Numbered from the stretch's first letter, positions 14,079 through 26,999 are shown. The stretch is 64,000 nt of DNA from Lepidurus packardi (GCA_023053545.1 JAKZAN010000004.1:3224001-3288000), one strand, 5' to 3'. Made by a program: numbers and translations. Notes: generated from the letters alone by a model not told the origin.

Positions 14079-15271
14079 ATGGGGATCGTCAACACAGGTA
14101 ATGTTTCCGTGGATTAATTAAGCTACTTATTCTTTTCTTTAAATTGTATTAGTTTGAGTCTAATAATAGCTTGTTTTTGAGAGAACTCACCAGCATAATT
14201 TTTGAGTCAAATTGTTACGAAATCGAAGATAACGAATGAGGAAACTAGGATTGATGGAAATTAGAGCCTTTTTTGGCCTTTCGTATTTTGTTGATAGCAA
14301 TTTTCGTATTTTTATCTTTTGTTTATGTCTGTGTGAATGGTGTAATAGATTAGAGGCTCAGAGGTTCGTGTTAGGACTTTTTCATATGTTGCACGAACAC
14401 GGACTGTTTCAGTAAGCCTTATTTCATGTACTCTCTAGGTTCCAGAATCTTAGCTGTTAGTTCCTGCATCTTTCTTGCCCAACGTTCAGTTATGGTGAGT
14501 GTCGTTTTCAAAATGTTGTAGAATATTTTTCGTAATTTAAACCTATTTTCTTGTGCTCTCTACAGGCAGCTGGAGCTAAAGGGAATGCGGATTATAAGTC
14601 AGCTACTTCGATCTATGATTTCACAGCTACAGACATCGATGGCAATGAAGTGTCGTTAGATAAATATAGGTAACATCCTGACCGTAAAGAAAGCTTTAAG
14701 GAATTTGTAACGTTTGTTTTCATTCACAGGGGTCATGTGTGCATTATTGCTAACGTGGCCTCTAAATGAGGCAAGACTCGTGTCAACTACACTCAGCTTG
14801 TGCAACTCTATGATAAGTACGCTGAAAGCAAAGGTCTTCGCATCTTAGCCTTTCCTTGCAATCAGTTTGGATCTCAAGAACCAGGATCTAACCAAGAAGT
14901 CAAAGAGTTTGCTGCGGGCTATAACGTGAAGTTTGACATGTTTGCCAAGATTAACGTGAATGGAGATTCTGCTCATCCTTTGTTTAATTATTTAAAGAAC
15001 AAGCAAGGAGGAACCCTCGGAAAGTAAGTTTCCCCTTTCAAATTTAGTTGTTAATTCACGTTGACTTAAACCTGACCGATTTTCTAGTTTTATTAAATGG
15101 AATTTCACCAAGTTTATCATTGACAAAGACGGCCAGCCTGTAGCCCGTTTTGCACCTACGGTCGATCCTTTGGTAAGAGAAAGAGAGTCTGCTTTATTTG
15201 GAAAGTTAATTAATCATGTATTGTTCTTTTTTGTCTAGGATATGGAAAAGGAACTTATGAGGTATATGTAA
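14079..15271 (+). CDS. GPX4: Phospholipid hydroperoxide glutathione peroxidase (GPX4-like), selenoprotein
   Basis: Reduces lipid and hydrogen peroxides with thiols. Exons: 14079-14097, 14439-14494, 14566-14669, 14730-15023, 15088-15172 and 15239-15271. The active-site codon is TGA at 14767-14769, in frame inside the family motif NVASK-U-GKT, so it reads as selenocysteine; the frame continues with [12 protein letters not shown] and the WNFTKF motif to a TAA. The catalytic Gln and Trp contexts (FPCNQFG, FIKWNF) are present. Two starts are possible: ATG 14079 gives 196 residues with a hydrophobic N-terminus; ATG 14492 gives 172, matching cytosolic GPX4. The second ATG is immediately followed by a GT intron. 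The monomeric GPX4 shape is supported by the lack of the long oligomerisation loop of GPX1. A SECIS-like hairpin lies 30 nt after the stop, and AATAAA is at 15727-15732. An automatic gene caller would probably stop at, or start after, the TGA. Confidence 0.93.
14767..14769 (+). other. Selenocysteine codon (in-frame TGA)
   Basis: TGA falls exactly where GPX families have Sec or Cys, between NVASK and GKT. The conserved sequence continues in the same frame for the rest of the protein, so this is a recoded codon rather than a true stop. Confidence 0.93.
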
Positions 15272-15300
15272 GCCTGTCGAACTGCAGTATGCGGGATTCT

Positions 15301-15380
15301 GGTAAAATCTTTCGTATGAAAGGCTCTTTGTAAACCTAGTAATGGGATCGAGAGCCTGGATGAATTTTGAAAGATGTACC
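15301..15380 (+). promoter_or_regulatory. SECIS-like element in the GPX4 3' UTR
   Basis: The expected eukaryotic SECIS layout can be drawn. Lower helix: GGTA (15301-15304) with TACC (15377-15380) and ATCTTTC (15307-15313) with GAAAGAT (15369-15375). 5' core: ATGA (15316-15319). Upper helix: AGGCTCT (15321-15327) with AGAGCCT (15351-15357). Conserved apical AAA at 15332-15334, 12 nt after the ATGA. 3' core GA at 15359-15360. Spacing and both helices fit the consensus. It would recruit SBP2 and eEFSec. Confidence 0.88.
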
Positions 15381-15946
15381 ATGATGATGGTTTAATGCAA
15401 GTTTCTTGGTTCACCGCCTTGTTATGTTTTAGGTAGTACAAATACATGCCAATGCATAATCAAACCATCTTTGGAGACGTAATATAGTATAGTACTAATT
15501 CAAATTATTACTATAGTGGTAAGATTTTATAGTGTAATGTATTTCGAAATCAAATTGAAAAAGTATAAAACGTTCGGTGGACACTTTACACCACTTGTTT
15601 TGTATTAAAAATCCCCGCGTCGGCTTATACCAGTTCATGATCCGCAGTTTGGATTGGAACAAAACTGGTTGATAATGATACGCAGAAATGCAGCTTGTGA
15701 ATCTGTCAATTTTTGAAAGTTTTCTCAATAAAAATATTCAAAATGTGGAACAATCGAATGATATCACATCGATCGAATGAAAAAATATAATATTTAGTTT
15801 AAAATGTCTGGTTCATGGTTCAAAAATTAGACCTTCCTATTCGGCGTCGGTTCGCTTTTCAGTGGCAAACGCGAATACCGCGAACGCGTGGTTTGTTTTT
15901 GTGAGTGATTTTTTTCAATTTTCGTGGCTTTATTCCAGTTACAATC

Positions 15947-17971
<2,025 letters not shown>

Positions 17972-18431
17972 TTATTATTCCAAGTGTGCACTTTCAATTT
18001 TAACTGGCTCATTTCCCATGTGAAATAAAAAACAACTTTGTCCTCAATGCTCGTACATTACTTATGTTTAAGCTAATGATTTCTCAGTTTCCAGAAGTCT
18101 ATACGCTGAATAGTTGAATAACGTCCCAGAAGCTTTGCCAAACAATGCAGCAAAAGAAAAACTGACGCCTTGTCAAAAAAATCTTTTAAAACAAGAAATA
18201 ACCCTCTAAATCAAATTTATTACACCTATCCTTTCAGTTTGCTTCTTTACACAACGCTTAATTTTTTTTTAACCTTGTCATCACAACGCAAAAGAATAGA
18301 AATACCCATTGATTCACCAGGATACGTGCTTTTGCTTTTAATCAGCTGCAAACCGTATAACATTTTAATACACAAAAAAAAACTTATTCCTTGTAAGATT
18401 GCTTTAATGAAGTGAAGCTTAAGAAAAATCT
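17972..18431. other. Convergent 3' UTR spacer between RUVBL2 and NAGLU
   Basis: The two genes are tail-to-tail here. Apart from the RUVBL2 polyadenylation signal I see nothing coding. Confidence 0.6.
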
Positions 18432-21400
18432 TCACACTTTGCGATTGGTTTTCCCTTTCTTATTTACCGCTTTCTTTGGTTTAGCCCTAACCAAACTCGA
18501 ACGAAGAAGATTCTGGCGTAGAGACGAATACCGGGGTCTCCATTTGTTGAATACTTCAGTAACAGTTAGCACAGTGTCTCCTATTTCAATAAACTCATTA
18601 AACCAACCAAAATGTGACAAACAAGAGAAGTACAACCTACCGATAGGCTTGGACGAATAAGGTTTGCTCGAAAATGTGAAAGGCCTTTCAACTTTGTTAA
18701 AAGCCAAACTACGGAACTCGGTACGATTCAGAGCAGTCCCGTTTTCAATACACTTTTCCATTTGTTGTAAGAAAATAAGCCAGCGAGGCGAATAGTAATC
18801 CGCTACAAGCCCAGCCCATTGTTTCGTCGCGTAATCCAAAATTTCTCCATTAGGACCCCACAAGGTGACTTGATTCCTCGCGTTGTACTCGTACTGTTCC
18901 TCTTCCTGCCCAAATCCAAAGGTAATTAGAATCTTACACATGATCTAAGCGTTAAACAATCTTCCCAAACTTGCCTCTACATTCACCGCCCAGGATTTCG
19001 CATCTTCAATCCAAGATCCGAGTAGAAAATTCGGACTCGTCAACAACACCCGATCTAAATCTTGCAGCAATTCCAACATAAAGTTGGCGTTCGCTCTACA
19101 AACCGATACAAAGTTAAATAAGTTCAAAAACAAAAATTCCAAGTAACCTTTTACCTAAAAGTTGTAACATTCTTTCGTTTGTAGGAATCCATAGCAGCTT
19201 CATAGTACATTAAAAATATATCCTGCAACGCTTGGCGAGTCACATCGACCAAATCGTGCTGGAAAGTCGCACTTGCAGTAACTCCCAACTCCGTAGCGAA
19301 AATAAAGTCATCCCAGGCTGAAACCACGTCTTCGATATTATACCATAGCTGAATAAATCACGAATCCATATTAGCACATGCCTTGAAATTAAACTTTCCG
19401 ACAAAAAAATATATAGAAAAAGCGGATTTGTCTTAGAATAAAAGCTTACGGTTGCATCCAAATTTACATCAGGACGTTTAGTATAAAGGAAGAGGCCATG
19501 GAAAGGACTCCGACTAGTGGAACCATATACGGAAGTCTACGCATGCATAAAAAAGGGGGATTTAATGAAGACAAACATGTCAAAGCGCCATGCAAACAAG
19601 CAGACATATGAACTAATTGACTTCCGCTAATTAGAACTGCCCTACCAAGAAATTATAATTAAGCTGCGGCGATCGGCTCAAAACGGTTCTTCCTCTGTAC
19701 CTTAATTGAGCGCTAGCATTATAAACGCTGCGCTGTGAAAAGTAATTATTCCGAAAAATAAAAATATACCATTAAAAACACTAAGAAAATTACAGACTAA
19801 TTAATTTTATTCTAAATTATAGAAACCGTAATTTACCTGCAAGGATCTCCACGCACGGGACAAATGAGAGCTTTCTGCAATCCCGTAACGCTTTTGCCAA
19901 TATCCATCCACCCTACCGATCAAATTAATCCATTAAATTAATTAGTGAAATGAAAGTAATAATAGTAAAATTTCAGCAACCGTTACTAAAGCAAAAATAG
20001 AATAATAATTAAACTAAATATAAGTAGTAATTTCTTAAATAATTAATTATATAACAAATAATTATGAATTAAAATGTTACCATGAATTGAGATCAACACC
20101 ACTATCACGATATCCCATTTCTAGCATAAGTTCGTAAACGACGTAATTCTGAAAAATGCCTTCCATGGTCAGTCCAGTCCCTACCAAAGTTGAATTCTTC
20201 CTCGCATTTAAAACACCCTATTTGGTGAGAAAATTATAAAATTAATTTACTTTAAATCAGAACACCGTAAGCAACAATGAAACTTTCTGGGAACAAGACG
20301 AAAGTTGCTGATATCAGCAAAAATTCCTGTGGAAATTCTTGTGAAAAAATTCGGAATTTTTTTACTTTATCAAAATTTCTTAAAAAACTTCAAAATTACC
20401 GGTGCAATGAGGGGAAGAGTTCCATACATGCCTTTGGTACCCCCAAAATTGTGCAAGAGGCAATAAATATACGGTTGACCATAAAATGATTCTAATCTAA
20501 CGTACTGGGGGTTCAACTCAGCTTGTAAGTCCAATACGAGCATACGCCCCTGAAAATTTAAAGAAAAAAACACATTAACTTTCAACTAAAAACAAGAAAA
20601 TGTTAATTTTTACAATTGGTACAGAGGTTAGCAACGCTTTGGATCTTTCAGAGCTCCAGAAACTCTGATCACTGTAGAACAGCCAGCCTTGCATCATCCT
20701 GGATTTAAAAAATATCTTTAATTTAAATTCCAAGAAAATTATAAGCAAATCATCGATTTACCAAACAGCATTAGGGTCAGCTTGGGTCATCGCACTGAAC
20801 ACAGCTTGTCCCACTTGGTTGATGTACTCTGGAGTAGAATTCAGTGGTCGCATCTCGTTAAACATATCGCAGTTATAGATATGGTCCGTACCATTAAATT
20901 CTTTAGCCATCTAAAGACGAAAAACGCAAATGAAACCACAAAATTTTAGCATAACGAGTTAAAAAGTCGCCAGAGAGAGAAAAAAATGCGAGTTAAAGAA
21001 GCCTCAAACCTCGTTGATAAAAGCAGTACCAAGAGTAGTAAAGAGAGGGTCAGTGGGTTGCAAAAAACCTGGGCTAAAACACAAATATTAGTACTAGCTT
21101 AACCCAACATCTACGAACTAAGAAATCACAGCTTTCCTTAACATAGAAATCTACCACATGAAACAATATTTAAAAAAAATAAACACAGTATATCTAATTA
21201 CCACGCATAAGGCTCTTGAAAATTATTCCATGGAGTTAAAGTAGTAACATCAGCATCGGGAAACAGTCTGGAAGGCAAAAGGTAATTAATTTTACGTTAA
21301 TTAGAATTATTATCAACATGGTTTGTATTAAATAGAACGATTACCTGGTAATATTGCGAGGTACGTGGCCAGCAAAGGCAGGCAGTACAGGAATCATGCC

Positions 21401-22378
21401 GAATTCTCTCATCCGCTTCAAAATACTGTGCTGTAAAGCCAATTGCTGCGAAAGCCAATTCTCACTTAAAGCTCCACCCCAACCTCGCATGTTTCCCATT
21501 CTTTCCCTTTGGAAACCCAGTTGAAATTTAAAATTCCCTTCCGAGTTTCTAAAATTTTCCATTTTACCATGCAAAGAAAGCCGGCCCAGTGAAATGCTCG
21601 TTTAATTCTTCTCGGGTCAAACCCAGGGAGAGAAAGATCCGTTGCCAAATTGCTTCCTGAGCAGTGAAAGCCAAAGGCATGTTGATGCCTTGCATGGCCA
21701 TCCAATCAATCTCTCGTTCCCAACGAGGCCATTGCCACCACACTGAGCTGTAACTGACTGTGCAAACATTCTGATAATAACGAAATCTAAAAAAAGAAAT
21801 AAAATCTGTTATCTCTGCCTTAATCAGGTACTATCCAAAAATACTTGTCTAATGAGCGGATTGTAAGGTTAGCTGAAGGTAGAATGTCAGGCAAGTGTAT
21901 CTGGTCTGCGTCCCATGAAATATGACAGCCACAGAACTCTTTTAAGTAGTAATGAAAACCCCATGCTGCTACAACGCCTCCAGTTCCATAAATTTCGACT
22001 TTATCGCCAGTACTGATAATCTATAAGGCAGAAATTCCTTTAAAAATTACAGAAATGAGAACAAGAAACCTTAAAACGAAACTTACGGTAAAGGAATCTG
22101 AACCCTGCAATGGTTCAACAACAACCTGAAACTTGGCAGCATGTTGGGGAACCAAACGTGAGATCAAACCCAGAACAGCCTCCTCCTGAACGTTTTGAGC
22201 AGTTTCGGAGCGTAGCAGATCCAGATGTGGATAAGAAGCACCTTCTAAACAGTAAAGTGGGGAAAGTAGTGTCGAATTAAATCAATATCTATACGGTTAC
22301 GATACCTTGTGGATTTGCAACGGAAAGAGAAAGTGTGGCAGTGAACAACAACCAGTAAATACTACCCAAGTGGGTCAT
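18432..22378 (-). CDS. NAGLU: Alpha-N-acetylglucosaminidase (NAGLU), lysosomal, GH89
   Basis: Removes terminal N-acetylglucosamine from heparan sulfate in the lysosome. Seventeen exons (minus strand, 5' to 3'): 22306-22378, 22087-22244, 21845-22020, 21568-21786, 21345-21506, 21202-21267, 21010-21073, 20762-20910, 20614-20698, 20400-20549, 20081-20217, 19837-19912, 19450-19536, 19155-19348, 18975-19095, 18641-18905 and 18432-18580. All phases match, giving 776 residues against 743 in human. A signal peptide is visible ([20 protein letters not shown]). Family landmarks: [33 protein letters not shown] (first catalytic Glu), [27 protein letters not shown] (second catalytic Glu), LTLWGP. The C-terminus carries a basic tail rich in lysine and arginine beyond the usual end. 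One intron (18906-18974) appears to use a GC donor. Confidence 0.95.
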
Positions 22379-22568
22379 TGCTATTAGCTGGAATTTTTAA
22401 TATACGCGTCGAAAAGAACCACACCTTAAATAACGGACTCAAGAACTAGAGCAGAGAGCTACAATCTAGCAGTTGACAACAAAATCGAGTAAAAAGGCAG
22501 CGCCATTGATAAAAACAGAACCACGTGACACCCGAAAGGACAAAAACAACGCAATTCTCAGTACAAGC
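22379..22568. promoter_or_regulatory. Probable shared promoter region of NAGLU and SFR1
   Basis: Only 190 nt separate the two divergent start codons, so both promoters must overlap unless SFR1 has an unseen upstream exon. There is no clear TATA box. An in-frame TTG-led extension exists upstream of the SFR1 ATG but is closed by a stop at 22467-22469. Confidence 0.5.
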
Positions 22569-23366
22569 ATGTCAGGACAGTCGCACTCTGACAATCTACC
22601 TGTAAAATATGAGGATTTTGTTAACATAAAAGCACGAATTGCAGAAAAAGAAGAAATATTACGACAACTTAAATTAGTAAAATCCTACAAGGAAAAGGTA
22701 TTAATTTTTTATATTCCTATAAATATACCATATGGTGAAATTTTAAATTGTAGATTCTCGTAAAGCTATTTTTAGTATAATAACATATGTACTAGTTTAG
22801 GAGACTCTTGTTCATATATTTTTACAAATTTAATGGACAAATTTACTCCAAGAAAATAACTAAGGTAACATTATAAGGTAACATTATTAAGGTAACAAAT
22901 AACATTAGGCTATCATACTAGTCGGAAGAGGCTTCGGTGGTACGCATTTCCTACCTGAAACTACGATTATGCTATGGTTATAAATAAAGTCAACGATATT
23001 AAGGCGTAGGCGCCCAATGTTTTTTTTTTATTTTTTAAATATAATAATGCCATTTGTATTTTTGCCGATTGGCCATGCTTATCTAAGGGACTATGGAATT
23101 AAGTATTGAACAAAAATATAATGTAATCAGTCAATGTTACGTAACTATTATATTTTTTATTCAAAATTTAGCACAGCATAGAAAGTTTGGTGGCTTTGAA
23201 GCAGCGTTGGAAAGCAATTTGTCAGGAACTTCTACCGGACCTTCTCTTCAGATTAAACGAAAAGAATACCACAGACATTAAGTTAACTATGGAGGGATTA
23301 CTAAAACACCTGGATATACCACCTGAACATGTAAGCTATAATGCCGATGATGAATGCTTCGAATAA
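22569..23366 (+). CDS. SFR1: Swi5-Sfr1 recombination mediator subunit (SFR1/Mei5 homologue), short form
   Basis: SFR1 with SWI5 stimulates Rad51 filament function in homologous recombination. Exons 22569-22697 and 23172-23366 (phase 0) give 107 residues. The conserved core is clear: a coiled coil with KARIAEKEEILRQLKLVKSY, then LKQRWKAICQELLPDLLFRL, then LTMEGLLKHLDIPPEHVSYN and an acidic C-terminal ECFE. That is the Mei5/Sfr1 C-terminal domain. The long N-terminal region seen in human SFR1 (about 245 residues in total) is absent from this model. An upstream coding exon cannot be excluded, but only 190 nt remain before divergent NAGLU. A naive frame call of exon 2 gives a different, wrong protein; the phase-0 splice restores the family sequence. 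Confidence 0.82.
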
Positions 23367-24117
23367 ATTTATTCCAGTCCCCTTTAATTGTTGAAATTTT
23401 TTAACACCTGGGTTTCAAACGACTTGTTTGACTATTTCATTTTCAAATGTATTGTCTCGATCTATTATGTTCTTTTTGGACCCCTTGTGCGAGTCCTTGT
23501 ATGACTATATTATCCTTGTTTTCCACATGTTGCCAATTTCCGCAGAAGTGGTCGAGATACGTAATGCACTGAGTGCGAAAGTTTTCAGTGTCATACGAAC
23601 TTGACCCGAATTTCTGTCCTTTTGCCAATAAACACAAACACGAGAAAATACTAAGGATGTCGCACGTGCGTTGTTTGTCAGGATTTGTCTTAATAAAAAA
23701 GCTGTAGAGCTTTCCAGGTGTATCCTGTTCATGCTACGTTAGATTGTTGTTTACGAGTGTAATACGAAACAATAGACCCCTTTTGGAAACGTGACAACCA
23801 CTTGTCACCGTATAGAGGGATTTAATTAGGTTGCTACAGATTAACCTCGTTCGTTCCTTTGTCTAACTTTCAGAAGAACAAAAGATGGAACAAGGAAACC
23901 CTTTGAGCTGCATTGTCTTCATATCGAAAAGGAGAATAAGATCTTCTTTTCGATATGAAGACAATGCACATTATTAAATGCATAAGTTAAGAGGAAATAC
24001 TTGGCCATATGTATGTTTACATGAAAGGAAGAACAACTTTAAAAGAGGCAAACAGGCTGCATTTCGACCGAAAGGAAGGAGTAATTCAGAATCTTGGTCA
24101 GAGTTACAACTCTGAAC
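23367..24117. other. Intergenic region between SFR1 and TMEM45, with a hairpin
   Basis: No coding exon recognised. The one structured signal is the near-perfect inverted repeat at 23909-23968, listed separately. Confidence 0.5.
23909..23968. repeat. Near-perfect 27-bp inverted repeat with a 6-nt loop
   Basis: The arm 23909-23931 is exactly complementary to 23946-23968 (23 bp). Four further pairs (23932-23935 with 23942-23945, one a G-U wobble) close a 6-nt loop. It could be a palindromic insertion footprint or a transcribed hairpin such as a small-RNA precursor. Sequence alone does not decide. Confidence 0.8.
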
Positions 24118-25805
24118 ATGGCCCAAGACGATCTGACTGGCCATATTATTGGCGGAATTGTCAGTGTTTCTATTGGGCTTTGGTGGATGTGTAATGCACT
24201 GAGACAGTAAGTTTTCAAGTAAAAAAAGCTAAATCAAACATTCGCGATTGTAGTAGTTAACGAGAATCTTTTCACCGGAAACAGATACTATCTAGCCAAA
24301 CTATTGCAAAGCCCCAAATACAAGTACCGGAATACGGCTACGTACCCTTGCCCGTGTGCTCCAACCAAACAAATCGAAGGATGGATCAAAGCGTTGCTGT
24401 CCTTTGTTGGAATTTTCAGTAATGTGCTTATTTCTTTCCTTTCATTAACTGTACAAGGTATATACGGGGTACTACAAGCTTATGTGAAAGGTATACGTTC
24501 TGTGAAACTGTGTCAATCACTGCTTTCAAACTATAGTATCGCGTGACAAATTATGTTAGATTCCGGTCATTTTCATGAAATACCAGGCATTTTCTACTTT
24601 TTGGTTGCTTTTGGAATCCATTTTGCAGGTGCCCTCATTCAACCGTTATCACGTTCAACCGTTATCACGCTATTAGCTTGGTTTGCTTGTACTCTACTTA
24701 CAAAAGCTCCCTCATCACTATGGATATACGCAACAAAGAATCCCTTTTTCTTTCAATTCTTCCTTGTTAAGTATAGCATACCTATTGAGTTGACACTTGT
24801 AGTAGCCGGAAGTAATATATCATATTCAAAGAGGTCAGTCCAAGGTCAGTATGGCTAAATAGAATCTGAAAATGAAAATCCAGTTTGTGTCAGCGAGATT
24901 TACGTAAGAAGATACTCTTGTAAGTTTTATGTAAAGTTCACATATCAATTATAATTTAGCATTATATGGCTGGATTTTTTGGTTATTTTCAAGGAAACAA
25001 CTTTTCCATGACTTTTGTTGGGTTTAAATGAGATGGAGTGGAACTAATAGTTCGATTTCATTGATTTACAGACGAGCTCAACTGGGACGATCCGAACCAT
25101 ATCCTGACTGGCAAACACGTCCAGCACTCAATGCTCTGGACTTTCTTTTGTTTCAGTGGAGTCGTCGATATTCTAACTCACCATTTCCCTCGCATGATAC
25201 CCCAAAACTTGGACGACATCTCGCTAGCCTTAGCCATTTTTATGAAGTATTGGATTTTTACCAATCATACGCATGGCAAGGACATTTTCCAAAACTCGGT
25301 ACGATAAGCCTTCAGTTCTACGTCTTTTAGTCAACATAAATGATAAAGATATGGGATTCTAATTGACATATTATTGCAGATTCATGGATTTTTACTGCCA
25401 TTAGATCTTGGTGCTGCCGCAGCCACGTTATTGGGAATTGCGTGGAAAGATTCAGTGATACCACCGCTTATACGAGGTGTCATGTTCATAGTAGCTGGTA
25501 CTTGGGTTGCACAAGTAGGCTGGATCCTGTACCCTCCTTCTGGAGTCATGACTTGGGACCGTAACGATCACGATCAGTTAATGCTCGTAGCAGGACTTTT
25601 TACCTTGCATTTCGCGTTTGCCCTTTTCTTTTCCTTGCTGGTACTCGTTTTCACATACTGGCGAATGAACACGATTGATAAAGGATTATCCTTGTCTGTC
25701 GTTATTGGTGGACTGGATCCGAATTTGGTGGAAACGCGAATTGAAAACGGGTTTGACAAATCCACTGCCTCAGCTATACTAGCTAAAATGCAACATATAA
25801 ATTAA
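24118..25805 (+). CDS. TMEM45B: TMEM45-family (DUF716) multi-pass membrane protein
   Basis: TMEM45 proteins are small polytopic membrane proteins of poorly defined function. Exons 24118-24206, 24285-24457, 25072-25298 and 25380-25805 keep phase and give 304 residues. Family marks: N-terminal GHIIGG with a first membrane segment, HSMLW-FFCFSGVVDILTH, NHTHG after a membrane helix, GTWVAQVGWILYPPSG, and LMLVAGLFTLHFAFAL. About six or seven hydrophobic segments are visible. The second exon uses the donor at 24457/24458 after ...TVQG; this is needed to restore the frame for DELNWDD. The intron after it (614 nt) is long for the gene. The symbol follows the vertebrate family; orthology to 45A or 45B is not implied. 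Confidence 0.88.
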
Positions 25806-26092
25806 TCGTGTTTCAATAGTTGTAAGCAAATTTAGTTTCATACGAGTAATCTGTACACTTATTACCTGTTTTTAATAAGATATTTTAAAATGGAGAACAG
25901 TATATAACACCATTCCAGATGTGAACCATTTTTTCTGAATTTGATACAAATATATTTATATTCCGATAATCAACTTTATTTCTTTAAACTATTCTTTAAA
26001 CCTATATAGTTTTTAAGTAGATTGATTATTTTAAACTACAGGTAAAATTCCTTAGCCGATAACTCTCATCTTTCAGCAACCTCAAATTAATT

Positions 26093-26238
26093 CTTTCGTA
26101 CCTGAGAGCATCAATGGGAGAAGAGAGACTTTCAGCTTTGGCTTTACTAAGTATTGAATGTGAAGAAACGGAGGCGATGAATTTCGATGCGGTTATTGAC
26201 AAGTTTGCTTCACAAATATTAAGAAAGTTACATTACAG
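26093..26238 (+). pseudogene. hAT-type transposase C-terminal (dimerisation domain) remnant
   Basis: One frame reads YLRASMGEERLSALALLSIE, then about 12 residues on VIDKFASQILRKLHY. This is the pattern of the hAT/ZMYM1-like C-terminal dimerisation region (R-S-M-x-x-E-R-L-x-x-L-A-L-L-S-I ... D-x-F-A). No RNase-H-like transposase core is recognisable upstream, so this is a fragment of a dead element or a domesticated exon. Only about 48 residues support it. Confidence 0.65.
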
Positions 26239-26479
26239 AAATGATTTTCTTACCTTTGAAATGTTCGGTAATTATACTATTCTATAAGTTTTAAAAGCTA
26301 TATGCACTTATGCGTCACGCCTTGTATCGGCAATCAAATTCTGTCTACGGGCCTTTTTTAGCCTCTGTTTAGCCGGTGATAACTCATGGAAACCATGAAG
26401 ATGCACGTTAGTGTAATCGTTTTCAACGACCAAAATGTTGTGATAACAATGTATGGCAATGTGATCAATTAAAGTTACG

Positions 26480-26575
26480 TATGAATCATAAGCAACTTTA
26501 TGATTCATAGTCACAGTACTATTAATCATAGTCACATAGGAACCATCACAATGTATGATGGTTCCTATGTGACTA
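26480..26575. repeat. Two adjacent perfect hairpins
   Basis: Hairpin one: 12-bp arms 26480-26491 and 26498-26509. Hairpin two: perfect 20-bp arms 26529-26548 and 26556-26575 with a 7-nt loop. Both contain the shared word CATAGTCACA or part of it, suggesting one structured unit, possibly a small palindromic element. Confidence 0.75.
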
Positions 26576-26999
26576 AGTTATGCTGATAATCATAATTACA
26601 ACGTGATTGCCATTCAATTTACTTGTACTTTTCTTCCTAGAACCTACGTAATAGGAATTTATTACACCCACGAGTGTTTCATCGCCTTTTACAATGTATA
26701 GAAGTTAATATGATCCTTGCGTTCCGATTTCTCGTTTTTTTTTCTTTTTTAAGGGGAGGGGGTGGGGGCGCCTTTTTTTCATTTGCCCTGGGCACCATTT
26801 AGCCTCTTTACGCCACTGCTCGTAATACAGCATATTTCATTGAATTACTATGGTACAGAATCCTTGAGATACAGCAATGCTTGTATTTCAAAACTTTTCA
26901 TTTAAGCATAAGGAACAGTTACAATGAGTATTGACAGAATAAGTTGAAATTGACCAAAGTTGAGGTGGTTCGATTGGGTTCCAGCCTGCAGAATACCCT

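Larger units (their letters stand above)
25806..26999. other. Intergenic region with a hAT transposase remnant and hairpins
   Basis: It contains the transposase fragment at about 26093-26238 and two hairpins at 26480-26575 (both listed separately). A purine/G-rich stretch lies at 26750-26770. No host gene recognised. Confidence 0.55.

Noticed and set aside
14767..14769. Nonsense mutation making GPX4 a pseudogene
   Set aside because: The TGA is at the catalytic Sec site, the remaining frame is intact over three exons, and a SECIS-like hairpin follows.
15495..15728. Minus-strand frame in the GPX4 3' UTR
   Set aside because: Short, without features, and inside the likely UTR that ends at AATAAA 15727.
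23093..23281. Separate 62-residue gene in the SFR1 second exon
   Set aside because: Wrong frame. Splicing at 22697/23172 gives the known SFR1 C-terminal motif instead.
24553..24858. 101-residue hydrophobic frame between TMEM45 exons
   Set aside because: It lies in the 614-nt intron, and the flanking exons splice in phase around it. No match to the family.
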